From assembly GCA_007135295.1 (NCBI GenBank), contig SLJD01000217.1:1-15229 (forward strand): a DNA stretch of 15,229 nt. The letters are read 5' to 3'. The position numbers and the translations under genes are program-made. The DNA is from Phycisphaerales bacterium (lineage in GTDB: Bacteria; Planctomycetota; Phycisphaerae; Phycisphaerales; SM1A02). Position 1 is the first letter of the stretch; every line of letters starts with the position of its first letter. Positions 6,839-14,409 of this stretch are shown one piece after another. The notes beneath the pieces are model-generated. The model was not told where the DNA came from and did no database searches. It worked only from the letters and a program-made list of their open reading frames with translations.

Positions 6839-8116
6839 CTACACCCCCAGCAACTCGCCGGCCCGGTGAAGGCCGCGGACAAGCCGGTCGACTTCCTCGC
6901 GCGTGTTGTACAGCGCGACGGAGAGCCGGGCCGTGGCGGGAATGCCGAACCGCTCCATCAGCGGCTGCGTGCAGTGGTGACCGGTCCGGATGGCGACGGC
7001 TTCAGAGTCGAGAACCGTACCGATATCATGCGGATGCATGCCTTCTAACGTAAACGAGATCGCCCCCGCCCGGTGCGCCGGCGTGCCGATGAACTTCAGA
7101 CCAGGCACGGACGCGAGCGCCTGCTCAGCGTACTGCAACAATTCCGTCTCATACGACGCGATGGCGCTGAGTCCCACCGAGTTGATGTAATCAATCGCCG
7201 CCCTGAGGCCGATCGCCCCGGCGATGTTCGGCGTACCGGCTTCGAACTTGTACGGCAGGTCGTTGTAAGTCGTCTTCTCGAACGTCACCGACCGGATCAT
7301 GTCCCCCCCGCCCTGATACGGCTGCATGCGTTCGAGAATCGACTGCTTGCCGTACAACACGCCGATGCCCGTCGGCGCGTACATCTTGTGCCCGGAGATG
7401 GCGTAGAAATCGCAGTCAAGCTCCTGCACATCGACCGCCGCATGGGCGGTGGCCTGCGCCCCGTCGATCACGACCGCTGCATCAACCTGCCGCGCTGCTT
7501 CGATGATCCGCTCAATCGGGTTCACCGTGCCAAGCGTGTTTGACACGTGGACGACACTGACGACTCGGGTCCGGCTGGAGAGCATGGCCTTGAACTGCTC
7601 CATGTCGACCTCGCCCGAATCGGTCACCGGCGCGACACGGAGTATCGCTCCCGCCTGTTCGCAGATGATCTGCCACGGCACAATGTTGGAGTGGTGCTCC
7701 ATATGCGTGATGAGCACCTCGTCGCGCGGCTGGAGCATCGGCCGGACGTACGACTGGGCGATGAGATTGATCGCCTCGGTCGTGCCGCGGGTGAAGATGA
7801 TCTCCTTGTCCGAGGCGGCGTTGATAAACCGCTGGACAACCCGGCGGGCGTGCTCGTGGGCCTGCGTCGCTTCAATGCTCAGCGTGTGTACGCCCCGGTG
7901 AATGTTCGAGTTCATTGTCGTGTAGTAATCGCGCTCCGCGTCAAGGACGGCCTGCGGCTTCTGCGTCGTGGCGGCGTTGTCGAGATACGCCAACTCCTGA
8001 CCGTGCACCTGCCGGGCGAGAATTGGAAAATCCTGCCGGAGCCGCTGGACATCGAACGGCCGGGAAGCCGCGGCGGTCGGGGGCTGTTCTGTCGAGGAAG
8101 CGGTCGGATGGCTCAT
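6839..8116 (-). CDS. sufS: SufS-type cysteine desulfurase
   Basis: This PLP enzyme removes sulfur from cysteine as a persulfide for Fe-S cluster assembly. The 425-residue product has the group II (SufS) layout: YLDNAATTQKP at 44-54, HMEHHSNIVPW at 138-148 (H141 stacks on PLP), DGAQ at 218-221, the PLP lysine K244 in ISGHKMYAPTG, and the sulfur-carrying C382 in RTGHHCTQP. The K to C distance of 138 equals that of E. coli SufS. I chose the ATG at 8116, giving a 20-residue Ser/Thr/Ala-rich extension before the conserved FDVQRLRQDFPIL. The frame stays open to 8272, but that part has no family similarity and would run into the intergenic inverted repeats. No good ribosome site precedes 8116. It pairs with sufU downstream and is divergent from hflK. 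Confidence 0.95.
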   Translation of the reverse strand: MSHPTASSTEQPPTAAASRPFDVQRLRQDFPILARQVHGQELAYLDNAATTQKPQAVLDAERDYYTTMNSNIHRGVHTLSIEATQAHEHARRVVQRFINAASDKEIIFTRGTTEAINLIAQSYVRPMLQPRDEVLITHMEHHSNIVPWQIICEQAGAILRVAPVTDSGEVDMEQFKAMLSSRTRVVSVVHVSNTLGTVNPIERIIEAARQVDAAVVIDGAQATAHAAVDVQELDCDFYAISGHKMYAPTGIGVLYGKQSILERMQPYQGGGDMIRSVTFEKTTYNDLPYKFEAGTPNIAGAIGLRAAIDYINSVGLSAIASYETELLQYAEQALASVPGLKFIGTPAHRAGAISFTLEGMHPHDIGTVLDSEAVAIRTGHHCTQPLMERFGIPATARLSVALYNTREEVDRLVRGLHRAGELLGV

Positions 8117-8257
8117 TGCGGCATCATATGCGACGCACCGGCTCACGCCGACCCGGCGGGTGCCTTTTCCGGTCTTTGGACGCCCGGCTGGCCGCGTTGG
8201 TGAAAACCCCGACCAACTTCTCCCAAGAACGCGATGACGCCGCCTGCCGGCCGTTTC

Positions 8258-8274
8258 TCGTGCGGAAAGCACGA
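8258..8274. repeat. Inverted repeat TCGTGC-N5-GCACGA
   Basis: Six perfect pairs surround a GGAAA spacer. It lies nine bases before the AT-centred palindrome at 8283-8302 in the sufS/hflK control region. It could be a protein-binding half-site pair or a small hairpin in the hflK leader if transcription starts upstream. Confidence 0.45.
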
Positions 8275-8282
8275 ACCGGGGA

Positions 8283-8302
8283 AATCGCGATAATACGCGA
8301 TT
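8283..8302. promoter_or_regulatory. Palindrome with AT-rich core, candidate operator or promoter element
   Basis: Perfect 7-base arms (AATCGCG / CGCGATT) flank ATAATA. The core reads GATAAT on the plus strand and TATTAT on the minus strand, both close to a -10 hexamer, in an otherwise GC-rich region. A repressor on this site could therefore cover a start site for either divergent operon. No regulator is identified; no convincing -35 is visible on either strand. Confidence 0.45.
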
Positions 8303-8316
8303 GCGGCCGAACTCGC

Positions 8317-8339
8317 CCCCGGAATACGTTGCTCCGGGG
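8317..8339. repeat. Inverted repeat CCCCGGA-N9-TCCGGGG
   Basis: Seven perfect pairs enclose a 9-base loop, about 83 bases before the hflK ATG. There is no T-run after it on either strand, so it is not a standard intrinsic terminator. If hflK is transcribed from further upstream it would fold in the mRNA leader. Confidence 0.4.
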
Positions 8340-8421
8340 CCTGACGGTCCGGCGATTCACCGGGGTTCGCCAGACCCGCCGGAACCGGTCGATTCCTTGC
8401 CTTGTTGAGGGAGAGTTTCCC

Positions 8422-9438
8422 ATGCCACAGGGTCGATTTGATCCCACGCCGATCGAGCAGTACCTCGATCAACTTAACCTCAAGCATGCAGCGCCGATCG
8501 TCATCGGCGTGATCGTCGTGCTTGTGATCGTCATCGGAGCGTTCACCTCGTTCCACACCGTCAACCCCGAGGGCCAGGCCGTCGTCAAACGGTTCGGGGC
8601 GGTCGTGGACATCCGCGAGCCCGGCCTGCACTTCAAACTGCCGTTCGGCATCGATCGCGTGCACTTCGTGCCGACCGAGCGGCAGTTGACCGAAGAGTTC
8701 GGCTTTCGCACACTTGAAACCATCGGCGACCGCACGCAGTACGAGAAGCGGGGCGACGAGTCGCTCATGCTCACCGGTGACCTCAAGGTCATCGACGTCG
8801 AATGGGTCGTCCAGTACCGCGTCAATGACCCCGATCGCTACCTGCACCGCGTCAATCGGCCGGAAAAAACCATCCGCGACGTCTCCGAAGCGGTGATGCG
8901 GCGGATTGTCGGCAATGAACTCGGCAGCGACGTGCTCACCGAACGCCGCGTCCAGGTCGCCCAGCAGGCCCGCGATGAGATCGAGGGGATACTTCAGTCA
9001 TTCGACATGGGCATCGTCGTCCGGCGGGTCGAGTTGCAGGACGTCAACCCACCCGACCAAGTCAAGCACGCCTTCAACGAAGTCAACCAGGCCGAGCAGG
9101 AACGCGAACGGTACATCAACGAAGCCGAGCGCCGGCGGAACCAGGTCATCCCCCGCGCCCAGGGACAGGCGAGGCAGACCATCGAAGAGGCCGAGGCCTA
9201 TGCTTCCCGCCGAATCAACCGCGCCCGGGGTGAGGCAACGCGGTTCACCGCCATTCTCACCGAGTACCGCAACATGCCTGATGTAACTCGGCAGCGGCTG
9301 TACCTTGAAATGGTCGATGATGTCCTTCCCAACATCGGACGCATCTACGTCGTCGAGGAGGGCCAGTCGGCCCCCCTGCCGCTGCTCAACCTCGGCGACG
9401 GCGAACAGCCCCTTGGCGAACGAGGAGGTCGGAACTGA
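8422..9438 (+). CDS. hflK: HflK-type membrane SPFH protein, FtsH protease modulator
   Basis: HflK and HflC form a ring-shaped complex around the membrane protease FtsH and modulate its activity. The 338-residue protein has one N-terminal membrane segment at about residues 24-44 (APIVIGVIVVLVIVIGAF). An SPFH/Band 7 domain follows (TVNPEGQAVVKRFGAV, EPGLHFKLPF), then the HflK-typical VELQDVNPPDQVKHAFNEVN and a charged coiled coil (QAEQERERYINEAERRRNQV, about 230-285). A GGGAG ribosome site lies 8 bases before the ATG at 8422. The frame is open further upstream, but the added sequence looks non-coding. It is shorter at the N-terminus than E. coli HflK (419 residues), lacking the Gly-rich cytoplasmic tail. 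Its stop overlaps the hflC ATG by one base. Confidence 0.94.
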   Translation: MPQGRFDPTPIEQYLDQLNLKHAAPIVIGVIVVLVIVIGAFTSFHTVNPEGQAVVKRFGAVVDIREPGLHFKLPFGIDRVHFVPTERQLTEEFGFRTLETIGDRTQYEKRGDESLMLTGDLKVIDVEWVVQYRVNDPDRYLHRVNRPEKTIRDVSEAVMRRIVGNELGSDVLTERRVQVAQQARDEIEGILQSFDMGIVVRRVELQDVNPPDQVKHAFNEVNQAEQERERYINEAERRRNQVIPRAQGQARQTIEEAEAYASRRINRARGEATRFTAILTEYRNMPDVTRQRLYLEMVDDVLPNIGRIYVVEEGQSAPLPLLNLGDGEQPLGERGGRN

Positions 9439-10493
9439 TGAATCGTCACACCCCAACCCGCACATTGCAGCGCGCCGCCCGGCGCGGCCAGGCCATCCTG
9501 ATCGGCGTCGCGGTGCTCGTCGTGCTCATCGCCTTCACGCTGTTCAGCGCCGCTTACACCGTCGACGAAGCGGAACAGGCCATCGTCCTCCAGTTCGGCG
9601 AGCCGGTCGGCGCCCCCGTCACCGAGCCCGGCCTGCACTTCAAACTGCCGTTCATCCAGCAGATCCGACACTTCGACAAGCGGCTTCAGTCGTGGGACGG
9701 CGATCCAAACCAGATTCCGACGCGCGGCGAGCAGTTCATCTCGGTGGACACCACCGCCCGCTGGCGCATCGCGGATCCGCTCGTCTTCTATCAGCGCGTT
9801 CACAACAAGGACGGAGCCATCCGGCGGCTGAACGACATTCTCGACTCGGTCGTGCGGGACCACATCTCCGCGTGGGATCTGAACGAGATCATCCGCTCCA
9901 GCGACTGGCGCGTCACCGAGGAAGACCTCGAACGCGTCCCCGAAGCCACCGAAGCCGATGAGGGCGTCGAAGAACTGCTCGAACGAATGGACCGCGGCCG
10001 GGGCGAACTCGTCCAGTCCATCCTCGAAACCGCCAGTGGAGAAGTGCCGGATTTCGGCGTCGAACTCGTCGACATCCGCATCAAGCGCGTTGACTACGTC
10101 GCGGAGGTGCAGGAGCAGGTCTTCCATCGAATGGTCGCCGAACGCCAGCGCATCGCCGAGCAGTTCCGCTCCGAGGGCGAAGGCCGCGCCGCCGAGATCG
10201 ACGGCGAGACCGAACGCGCCCTCGCCGAGATTCGTTCAGAAGCCCAGCGCGAAGCCGAGGTGATCCGGGGCGAAGCCGATGCCCGCGCCACCGCCATCTA
10301 CAACGAAGCGTTCGGCGCCGACCCGGAGTTCTACGCCTTCTTCCGCACACTGGAAAGCTACCCCAACGCCATCGGCCGCGATGTCACGATGATCATCAGC
10401 TCCGACTCGGATTACTTCCGATATCTGCGCAACATCGGCGAGTTCGAGTCGCTGAGGCAGGTCGAAGACCCCGACGCTCAGAGGGATGACTGA
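9438..10493 (+). CDS. hflC: HflC-type membrane SPFH protein, partner of HflK
   Basis: The 351-residue protein has a basic N-terminus, a membrane segment at about 19-39 (AILIGVAVLVVLIAFTLFSA) and an SPFH domain (YTVDEAEQAIVLQFGEPVGA, VTEPGLHFKLPFIQ). A long charged helix follows, and the HflC signature is near the end (IYNEAFGADPEFYAFFRTLESY). The ATG overlaps the hflK TGA, with AGGAGG at 9423-9428 nine bases upstream, so coupled translation at near-equal amounts is likely. Residues about 170-200 (EATEADEGVEELLERMDRG) are an acidic insertion that looks longer than in E. coli HflC, inside the SPFH domain. No ftsH gene lies in the window. Confidence 0.94.
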   Translation: MNRHTPTRTLQRAARRGQAILIGVAVLVVLIAFTLFSAAYTVDEAEQAIVLQFGEPVGAPVTEPGLHFKLPFIQQIRHFDKRLQSWDGDPNQIPTRGEQFISVDTTARWRIADPLVFYQRVHNKDGAIRRLNDILDSVVRDHISAWDLNEIIRSSDWRVTEEDLERVPEATEADEGVEELLERMDRGRGELVQSILETASGEVPDFGVELVDIRIKRVDYVAEVQEQVFHRMVAERQRIAEQFRSEGEGRAAEIDGETERALAEIRSEAQREAEVIRGEADARATAIYNEAFGADPEFYAFFRTLESYPNAIGRDVTMIISSDSDYFRYLRNIGEFESLRQVEDPDAQRDD

Positions 10494-10524
10494 TCCGGTC
10501 GGCGTTCGTGTCCACTGGCGCTGA

Positions 10525-10572
10525 CCGCACGACCGTGTGACGGCGGAAGGCCGTCGTCATGCGGTCGTGCGG
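10525..10572. terminator. Long imperfect palindrome at convergent hflC / epimerase ends
   Basis: The outer arms CCGCACGACC (10525-10534) and GGTCGTGCGG (10563-10572) pair perfectly over 10 bases. An inner stem GACGGC / GCCGTC (10539-10544 with 10550-10555) closes a GGAAG loop. The structure spans most of the 63-bp gap and runs over the stop codon of the minus-strand epimerase gene. Its symmetry would allow it to act on both transcripts. There is no T-run on either side, so it is not a canonical intrinsic terminator; it may protect 3' ends or act with Rho. Confidence 0.5.
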
Positions 10573-11513
10573 CGGCACAGGTCGGCGAGGGCGTCATCCA
10601 GCCCGGCGAAACGGAACACAAACGCGTGCTCGTCGAGCAGTCGCGTCGGCACACACCGCCGGCCGAGCAGCGCCAGTTCCGGATCGGTCTTCAGCAGGAA
10701 ACGGCACGCCAGCCGGACACCAATCGCAGGGGCGGGCGGCGACCACGGCCGACCACACGCCCGGCGCAGCGCCTGCATGAAGCGGCGATTCGTCACCGGC
10801 TCCGGCCCGGTCGCCATGTACATACCTTCGTATGACGTATCTTCGATCGCCTCGACAATCAGGCGATTCAGATCATCCTGATGAATCCAGGAGATCCATT
10901 GCCGGCCGGTGCCGACGGTCCCGCCGAGGCCGAGCTTCGTCAGTTTCAGCAACCGCGCAGCCGCACCGCCACCCCGGCCAAGCACGAAGCTGATGCGGAG
11001 CACCACGCCGCGTTGCGCCGGCAGTTTCGCCCGCTCGAACGCTTTCTCCCATTCGACGCCGACATAAGGCGCCATCTCATGCATCGGTCCGGGCGGTGTC
11101 GTTTCATCGCAGATGCGATCTTCCGGACTCGGATCGCCGACGATGTGCGCCGTCGCAGATTGGATCCAGGCCGGCGGCGGGTTCTCAGCGGCCCGCATCG
11201 CCTCGCCAAGGACGCGGCAGGAGTTCACGCGCGATTCGAGAATGATGCGCTTGTTCTCAGGGGTCTTGCGACAATCAACGCTTCGACCGACAAGATTGAC
11301 CACGGCGGATGCGCCGTCGATCGCTGAGGCCCACTCGCCAAGTGTGTCCGCATCCCATACCAGCCAGCGGACGTCTTCGGGCAGCTCCGAAGGTCGCTTA
11401 TCACTGCGGCTGAGAATGGTGACGTGACAACCGCGATCACGCAGTGCGGCAGTCAAGCCCCGGCCGAGAAAACCGCTCCCGCCCGGAATGACGATGTGCG
11501 GTTGCCGGTCCAT
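10557..11513 (-). CDS. TIGR01777-type NAD(P)-binding epimerase (YfcH/SDR39U1-like)
   Basis: The 318-residue protein is an atypical short-chain dehydrogenase. It has a Rossmann fold with the nucleotide loop GGSGFLG at 11-17. Family features follow: VVNLVGRSVDCRKTPENKRI, then IQSATAHIVGD in place of the usual SSAxxYYG. Next are DETTPPGPMHEMAPYVGVEWEKAF and LRISFVLGRGGGAAARLLKL, then GTGRQWISWIHQDDLNRLI. The C-terminal DUF1731-like part is ACRFLLKTDPELALLGRRCVPTRLLDEHAFVFRF. The substrate of this family is generally unknown. The ATG at 11513 has AGGAG 7 bases upstream (11521-11525); an in-frame ATG at 11549 is less likely because it precedes the fold by 12 extra residues. It lies 41 bp downstream of yhaM and is probably in its operon. 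It converges on hflC. Confidence 0.88.
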   Translation of the reverse strand: MDRQPHIVIPGGSGFLGRGLTAALRDRGCHVTILSRSDKRPSELPEDVRWLVWDADTLGEWASAIDGASAVVNLVGRSVDCRKTPENKRIILESRVNSCRVLGEAMRAAENPPPAWIQSATAHIVGDPSPEDRICDETTPPGPMHEMAPYVGVEWEKAFERAKLPAQRGVVLRISFVLGRGGGAAARLLKLTKLGLGGTVGTGRQWISWIHQDDLNRLIVEAIEDTSYEGMYMATGPEPVTNRRFMQALRRACGRPWSPPAPAIGVRLACRFLLKTDPELALLGRRCVPTRLLDEHAFVFRFAGLDDALADLCRRTTA

Positions 11514-11522
11514 ACCCCCGCT

Positions 11523-11548
11523 CCTGAATCCCACACCTGAATCCCACA
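11523..11548. repeat. Perfect 13-bp tandem duplication upstream of the epimerase gene
   Basis: The unit CCTGAATCCCACA occurs twice head to tail with no mismatch. It fills most of the 41-bp gap between yhaM and the epimerase gene. On the coding strand one copy supplies AGG of the epimerase ribosome site. It is likely a slippage duplication. Confidence 0.85.
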
Positions 11549-11554
11549 TGCAGT

Positions 11555-12592
11555 TCAGTGCCCGGTCGCCTCGCCGGCGGGGACGGCCGGGGTGGCCTCG
11601 CTCAGCGGGTCCGGCCGGTACAGCTTCGTCCCCAGCGCCCAGACCTTGTCGGTGAAATCGCCGGATTCCGCCGCCGTTGCGGAGAGTTCATCCGGCCGGG
11701 CATTGGACAGGGCCATCGCAGTGCGAGCGTCGAGGTTGTCCAGCATCGCGACGAACACCGCTTCGGGGGTGCTCGGCATCTTCGCGGCACCGAACTCCGG
11801 CTGGCCGTGATGGCTGAGGATGATGTGCTGCAGCACGCGCAGGGCGTCCGACGGAATTCGTTCGCCGGACTGCTTGCCCGCCACCGCCGCCTTGACCTGC
11901 AGCCAGATCGCTCCGCGAACGATGTGCCCGACCAGTTCACCGTCAGCCGTGTAGCCGAAGCCGCGCTCCCAGACCAGCTCCGAGGTCTTGCCCAGATCGT
12001 GCAGGAACAGGCCGATCATCACGATGTCCCGGTTGAGCTTGGGGTACAGCGGCAGCATGGCGTCAGCCAGTTTCATCAGTTGCAGCGTGTGTTCGAGCAG
12101 CCCGCCGAGATACGCATGATGAAGCGACACCGCCGCCGGCGCCTGCCGGAAGCTCGCCATCAGTTCCTCATCATCGAGGTACGCCTGCGCAAGGGCCTTC
12201 ATCGCCGGATGCTCAAGCGTGCCGAGAATGCTTCGGACCTCCTCAAACATCTCGCCGATGTCGTTGTTTGTGCTCGGCAGGAGCACGGCGAGATCGTCAT
12301 CGCTGACTTCGACGGGCTTGATCTGCTCGATGATGAGCTGGATCTGCCCGTTGTACATCTGCGTGTGACCGGCGACCCAAGCAAAGCCGCATGCCTGCAG
12401 GCTGTCGAGAATCCCTTCCTCGACGGTCCATTGCCGGGCAGCGACCTCTCCGGTCGCGTCGCGGAGCAGGCACTTGAGGAACGGCTTGCCGTTGCGCGTC
12501 GTGCCGAGTTGCGGGTTGATCAGACTGTAGACGCCGTCGACGTAGGTGTTCGGCTCGAAGTGGCGAATGTCGGTATGCGATCGGTTGGCCAT
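11555..12592 (-). CDS. yhaM: 3'-5' exoribonuclease YhaM-like, OB fold plus HD domain
   Basis: The 345-residue protein has an N-terminal OB-fold nucleic-acid domain at about 15-95 (YVDGVYSLINPQLGTTRNGK onward, GQIQLIIEQIKPV) and a C-terminal HD phosphohydrolase domain. Metal-ligand residues of the HD domain are visible: H168 (GLLEHTLQL), H198-D199 (FLHDLGKTSEL), H223 (VGHI), H256 with H261/H262 (HIILSHHGQ) and D285 or D288 (LDNLDAR). This two-domain order and length match Bacillus YhaM, a metal-dependent 3'-5' exonuclease acting on RNA. I chose the ATG at 12592 because the OB fold starts soon after it; upstream codons in frame have no family features. No strong ribosome site precedes it. It is followed by the epimerase gene in the same direction. 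Confidence is high in the domain layout, less in the substrate. Confidence 0.88.
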   Translation of the reverse strand: MANRSHTDIRHFEPNTYVDGVYSLINPQLGTTRNGKPFLKCLLRDATGEVAARQWTVEEGILDSLQACGFAWVAGHTQMYNGQIQLIIEQIKPVEVSDDDLAVLLPSTNNDIGEMFEEVRSILGTLEHPAMKALAQAYLDDEELMASFRQAPAAVSLHHAYLGGLLEHTLQLMKLADAMLPLYPKLNRDIVMIGLFLHDLGKTSELVWERGFGYTADGELVGHIVRGAIWLQVKAAVAGKQSGERIPSDALRVLQHIILSHHGQPEFGAAKMPSTPEAVFVAMLDNLDARTAMALSNARPDELSATAAESGDFTDKVWALGTKLYRPDPLSEATPAVPAGEATGH

Positions 12593-12830
12593 AACCCGTA
12601 GGATACCCCCCCTTTCCTCATCTGCATACACCGTCGCGTATGGGCGCGCGGCACGCCACGTCGCTGTTGCCCTGGCCGCCGGCACACTCCCGGTTCGTCG
12701 CGCGGCCGGGCGCACAAACAGCTCGCAATGGCCCACTTGCAGGGAAGCTGCGGAACAGCCCTGCCTTGCGACCCTGCTTTACGATAAAGGCCCCGCCGGT
12801 CGGTCCTCTGGTGGCTTGGGATGTATTGGG
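12593..12830. other. Non-coding stretch upstream of yhaM
   Basis: Between the yhaM start and the katA terminator lie about 240 bases with no convincing gene; the open frames are Arg/Pro/Ala-rich shadows. A small stem CTTTA-CGA-TAAAG lies at 12777-12789. The yhaM promoter should be here. A possible minus-strand -10 (TATCCT) is close to the gene, but no -35 is evident. Confidence 0.45.
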
Positions 12831-12872
12831 AAAAGAAAAAGCCGGCCGAGCGGCTAAGCCGCATCGACCGGC
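12831..12872 (-). terminator. Intrinsic terminator of katA
   Basis: On the minus strand the RNA forms a 14-pair GC-rich stem with a single bulged U and one G-U pair, closed by a UUA loop (plus-strand 12841-12872). UUUUUCUUUU follows (the A-rich run at 12831-12840). It begins about 28 bases after the katA stop and also insulates yhaM from katA. This is the clearest terminator in the window. Confidence 0.92.
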
Positions 12873-12900
12873 CTCGGGGGAGGGGGCTTGGTGAGAATTC

Positions 12901-14397
12901 TCAGGTCGTCGCTGCCGCGTCGGGCAGGTGTTTCTCTATATCGGACAGATCGATGCCCAACTTTTCAGAAATTCGCCGACCGTAGTCTTCATCGGCTCGG
13001 AAGAAGTGGCAGATCTGCCTCAACTGCACTTCCTGACGGGCCTGTCCGAGGACACCGGCGATTCGTGTGGTCAATCGATCCCTGTGATCGTCGTCGAACA
13101 TTCTATACAGGTTGCCCGCCTGTGTAAAGTCGTCGTGGTCCTTTGTGGAATCATAGCGGTCCACGATCGCTTTTCCAATGTCCCACGCCGGATCGACGTA
13201 CTCTTCGTTCGGCTCCGGCGCGCCGTCAACGGTATTGGGCCAGTAGTTCGGGGCCGAGCCGTAGTTCTCCGCCGTCGCCATCGCGCCGTCCCGTATGTAG
13301 TTCATCACGGGACACTTAGGCTTGTTGACAGGCAATTGCTGATGGTTGACACCGAGGCGGTACAGGTGCGTGTCCGCGTAGCTCATCAGGCGGGCCTGGA
13401 GCATCTTGTCCGGGCTCGGGCCGATTCCCGGCACGAGGGCGCTGGGCTTGAATGCGGACTGCTCGACTTCCGCGTGATAGTTTTCCGGGTTGCGGTTGAG
13501 CTCAAGCGTACCGACCTCGATCAGCGGGAAATCGCCGTGCGGCCAGACCTTGGTCAGATCGAACGGGTTCCACTGGAACTGTTCGGCCTGCTCCTGGGTC
13601 ATGATCTGCACGCAGACGCGCCACTGCGGGTAATCGCCCTTCTCGATCGCATCGAAAAGGTCTCGCTGGTGCGTCTCGCGATCCTCGCCGACCAGCCGGG
13701 CCACCTCGTCATCGCCGAGCGTCTTGACTCCCTGTTTCGTCTTGAAGTGAAACTTGCACCAGACGCGTTCGCCTTCGTCGTTGATGAAGGAGTAAGTGTG
13801 GCTGGAATAGCCGTTCATGTGGCGGTACGACGCCGGAATGCCGCGGTCGCTGAACAGAATCGTCACCTGATGGAGCGACTCGGGGCACTGGCTCCAGAAG
13901 TCCCACTGCATGTCCATGTTGCGCAGGTTCGACTTGGGATGGCGCTTCTGCGTGTGAATGAACATCTGGAACTTGTAGGGATCGCGGACGAAGAAGACCG
14001 GCGTGTTGTTGCCGACCATGTCCCAGTTTCCTTCGTCGGTGTAGAACTTCACCGCGAAGCCGCGGACGTCGCGTTCCGCGTCGGCTGCCCCGCGCTCGCC
14101 GGCCACGGTGGAGAACCGCAGGAAGCAGTCGGTCTGCTTGCCGACCTTCTCGAAAATCTTCGCCTTCGTGTATTTCGAGATGTCGTTGGTCACGGTGAAC
14201 GTGCCGTACGCGCCGGAACCCTTGGCGTGGACAACGCGTTCGGGGATGCGCTCACGGTTGAAGTGCTGCATCTGCTCGAGAAGCTGAACGTCCTGCATGA
14301 GCAGCGGACCGCGCGGGCCGGCGGTCTGCGCATGCTGCCTCCCGATGGGAGCACCGTTCGCGGTGGTCAGAATCGGGCATTTCTGCTTGTCGGTCAT
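12901..14397 (-). CDS. katA: Monofunctional haem catalase (KatA, small-subunit clade 3 type)
   Basis: The enzyme breaks down hydrogen peroxide to water and oxygen. The 498-residue product has the distal His H57 (RVVHAKGSGAYGTF), the distal Asn N130 (MVGNNTPVFFVRDPYKF) and the proximal haem-ligand Tyr Y340 (RLMSYADTHLYRLG). Length just under 500 and lack of a C-terminal flavodoxin-like domain put it with small-subunit catalases. Assignment to clade 3 is by overall resemblance. The ATG at 14397 is fixed by a perfect AGGAGG (14404-14409) six bases upstream; the frame runs on to 14454 but has no such signal. No export signal is seen, so it is cytoplasmic. It is divergent from oxyR, with an OxyR-like operator about 90-130 bp upstream, and ends in a strong terminator. 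Peroxide induction by OxyR is a well-supported inference. Confidence 0.97.
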   Translation of the reverse strand: MTDKQKCPILTTANGAPIGRQHAQTAGPRGPLLMQDVQLLEQMQHFNRERIPERVVHAKGSGAYGTFTVTNDISKYTKAKIFEKVGKQTDCFLRFSTVAGERGAADAERDVRGFAVKFYTDEGNWDMVGNNTPVFFVRDPYKFQMFIHTQKRHPKSNLRNMDMQWDFWSQCPESLHQVTILFSDRGIPASYRHMNGYSSHTYSFINDEGERVWCKFHFKTKQGVKTLGDDEVARLVGEDRETHQRDLFDAIEKGDYPQWRVCVQIMTQEQAEQFQWNPFDLTKVWPHGDFPLIEVGTLELNRNPENYHAEVEQSAFKPSALVPGIGPSPDKMLQARLMSYADTHLYRLGVNHQQLPVNKPKCPVMNYIRDGAMATAENYGSAPNYWPNTVDGAPEPNEEYVDPAWDIGKAIVDRYDSTKDHDDFTQAGNLYRMFDDDHRDRLTTRIAGVLGQARQEVQLRQICHFFRADEDYGRRISEKLGIDLSDIEKHLPDAAATT

Positions 14398-14403
14398 CGC
14401 TTG

Positions 14404-14409
14404 CCTCCT
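14404..14409 (-). promoter_or_regulatory. Ribosome binding site of katA
   Basis: A perfect AGGAGG on the minus strand lies six bases before the ATG at 14397 and decides between that start and the open frame's more upstream ATG. It is the strongest ribosome site in the window and predicts high expression. Confidence 0.85.

Larger units (their letters stand above)
8117..8421. other. Divergent sufS / hflK intergenic region
   Basis: This 305-bp region separates the minus-strand sufS-sufU pair from the plus-strand hflK-hflC pair and should hold both promoters. Open frames crossing it are extensions of sufS or hflK without family similarity. It contains three successive inverted repeats, listed separately (8258-8274, 8283-8302, 8317-8339), then the hflK ribosome site GGGAG at 8409-8413, 8 bases before the ATG. 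Confidence 0.6.

Noticed and set aside
8117..8272. 52-residue N-terminal extension of SufS
   Set aside because: It is basic, lacks SufS similarity and would overlap the intergenic inverted repeats. The ATG at 8116 already leaves a 20-residue extension before the conserved start.
7915..8421. 169-residue N-terminal extension of HflK
   Set aside because: The upstream part overlaps sufS on the other strand and looks non-coding, while GGGAG precedes the ATG at 8422.
12892..12903. 12-bp perfect palindrome TGAGAATTCTCA at the katA stop
   Set aside because: It is short, covers the stop codon and a restriction-like site, and the real terminator lies just downstream; likely chance.
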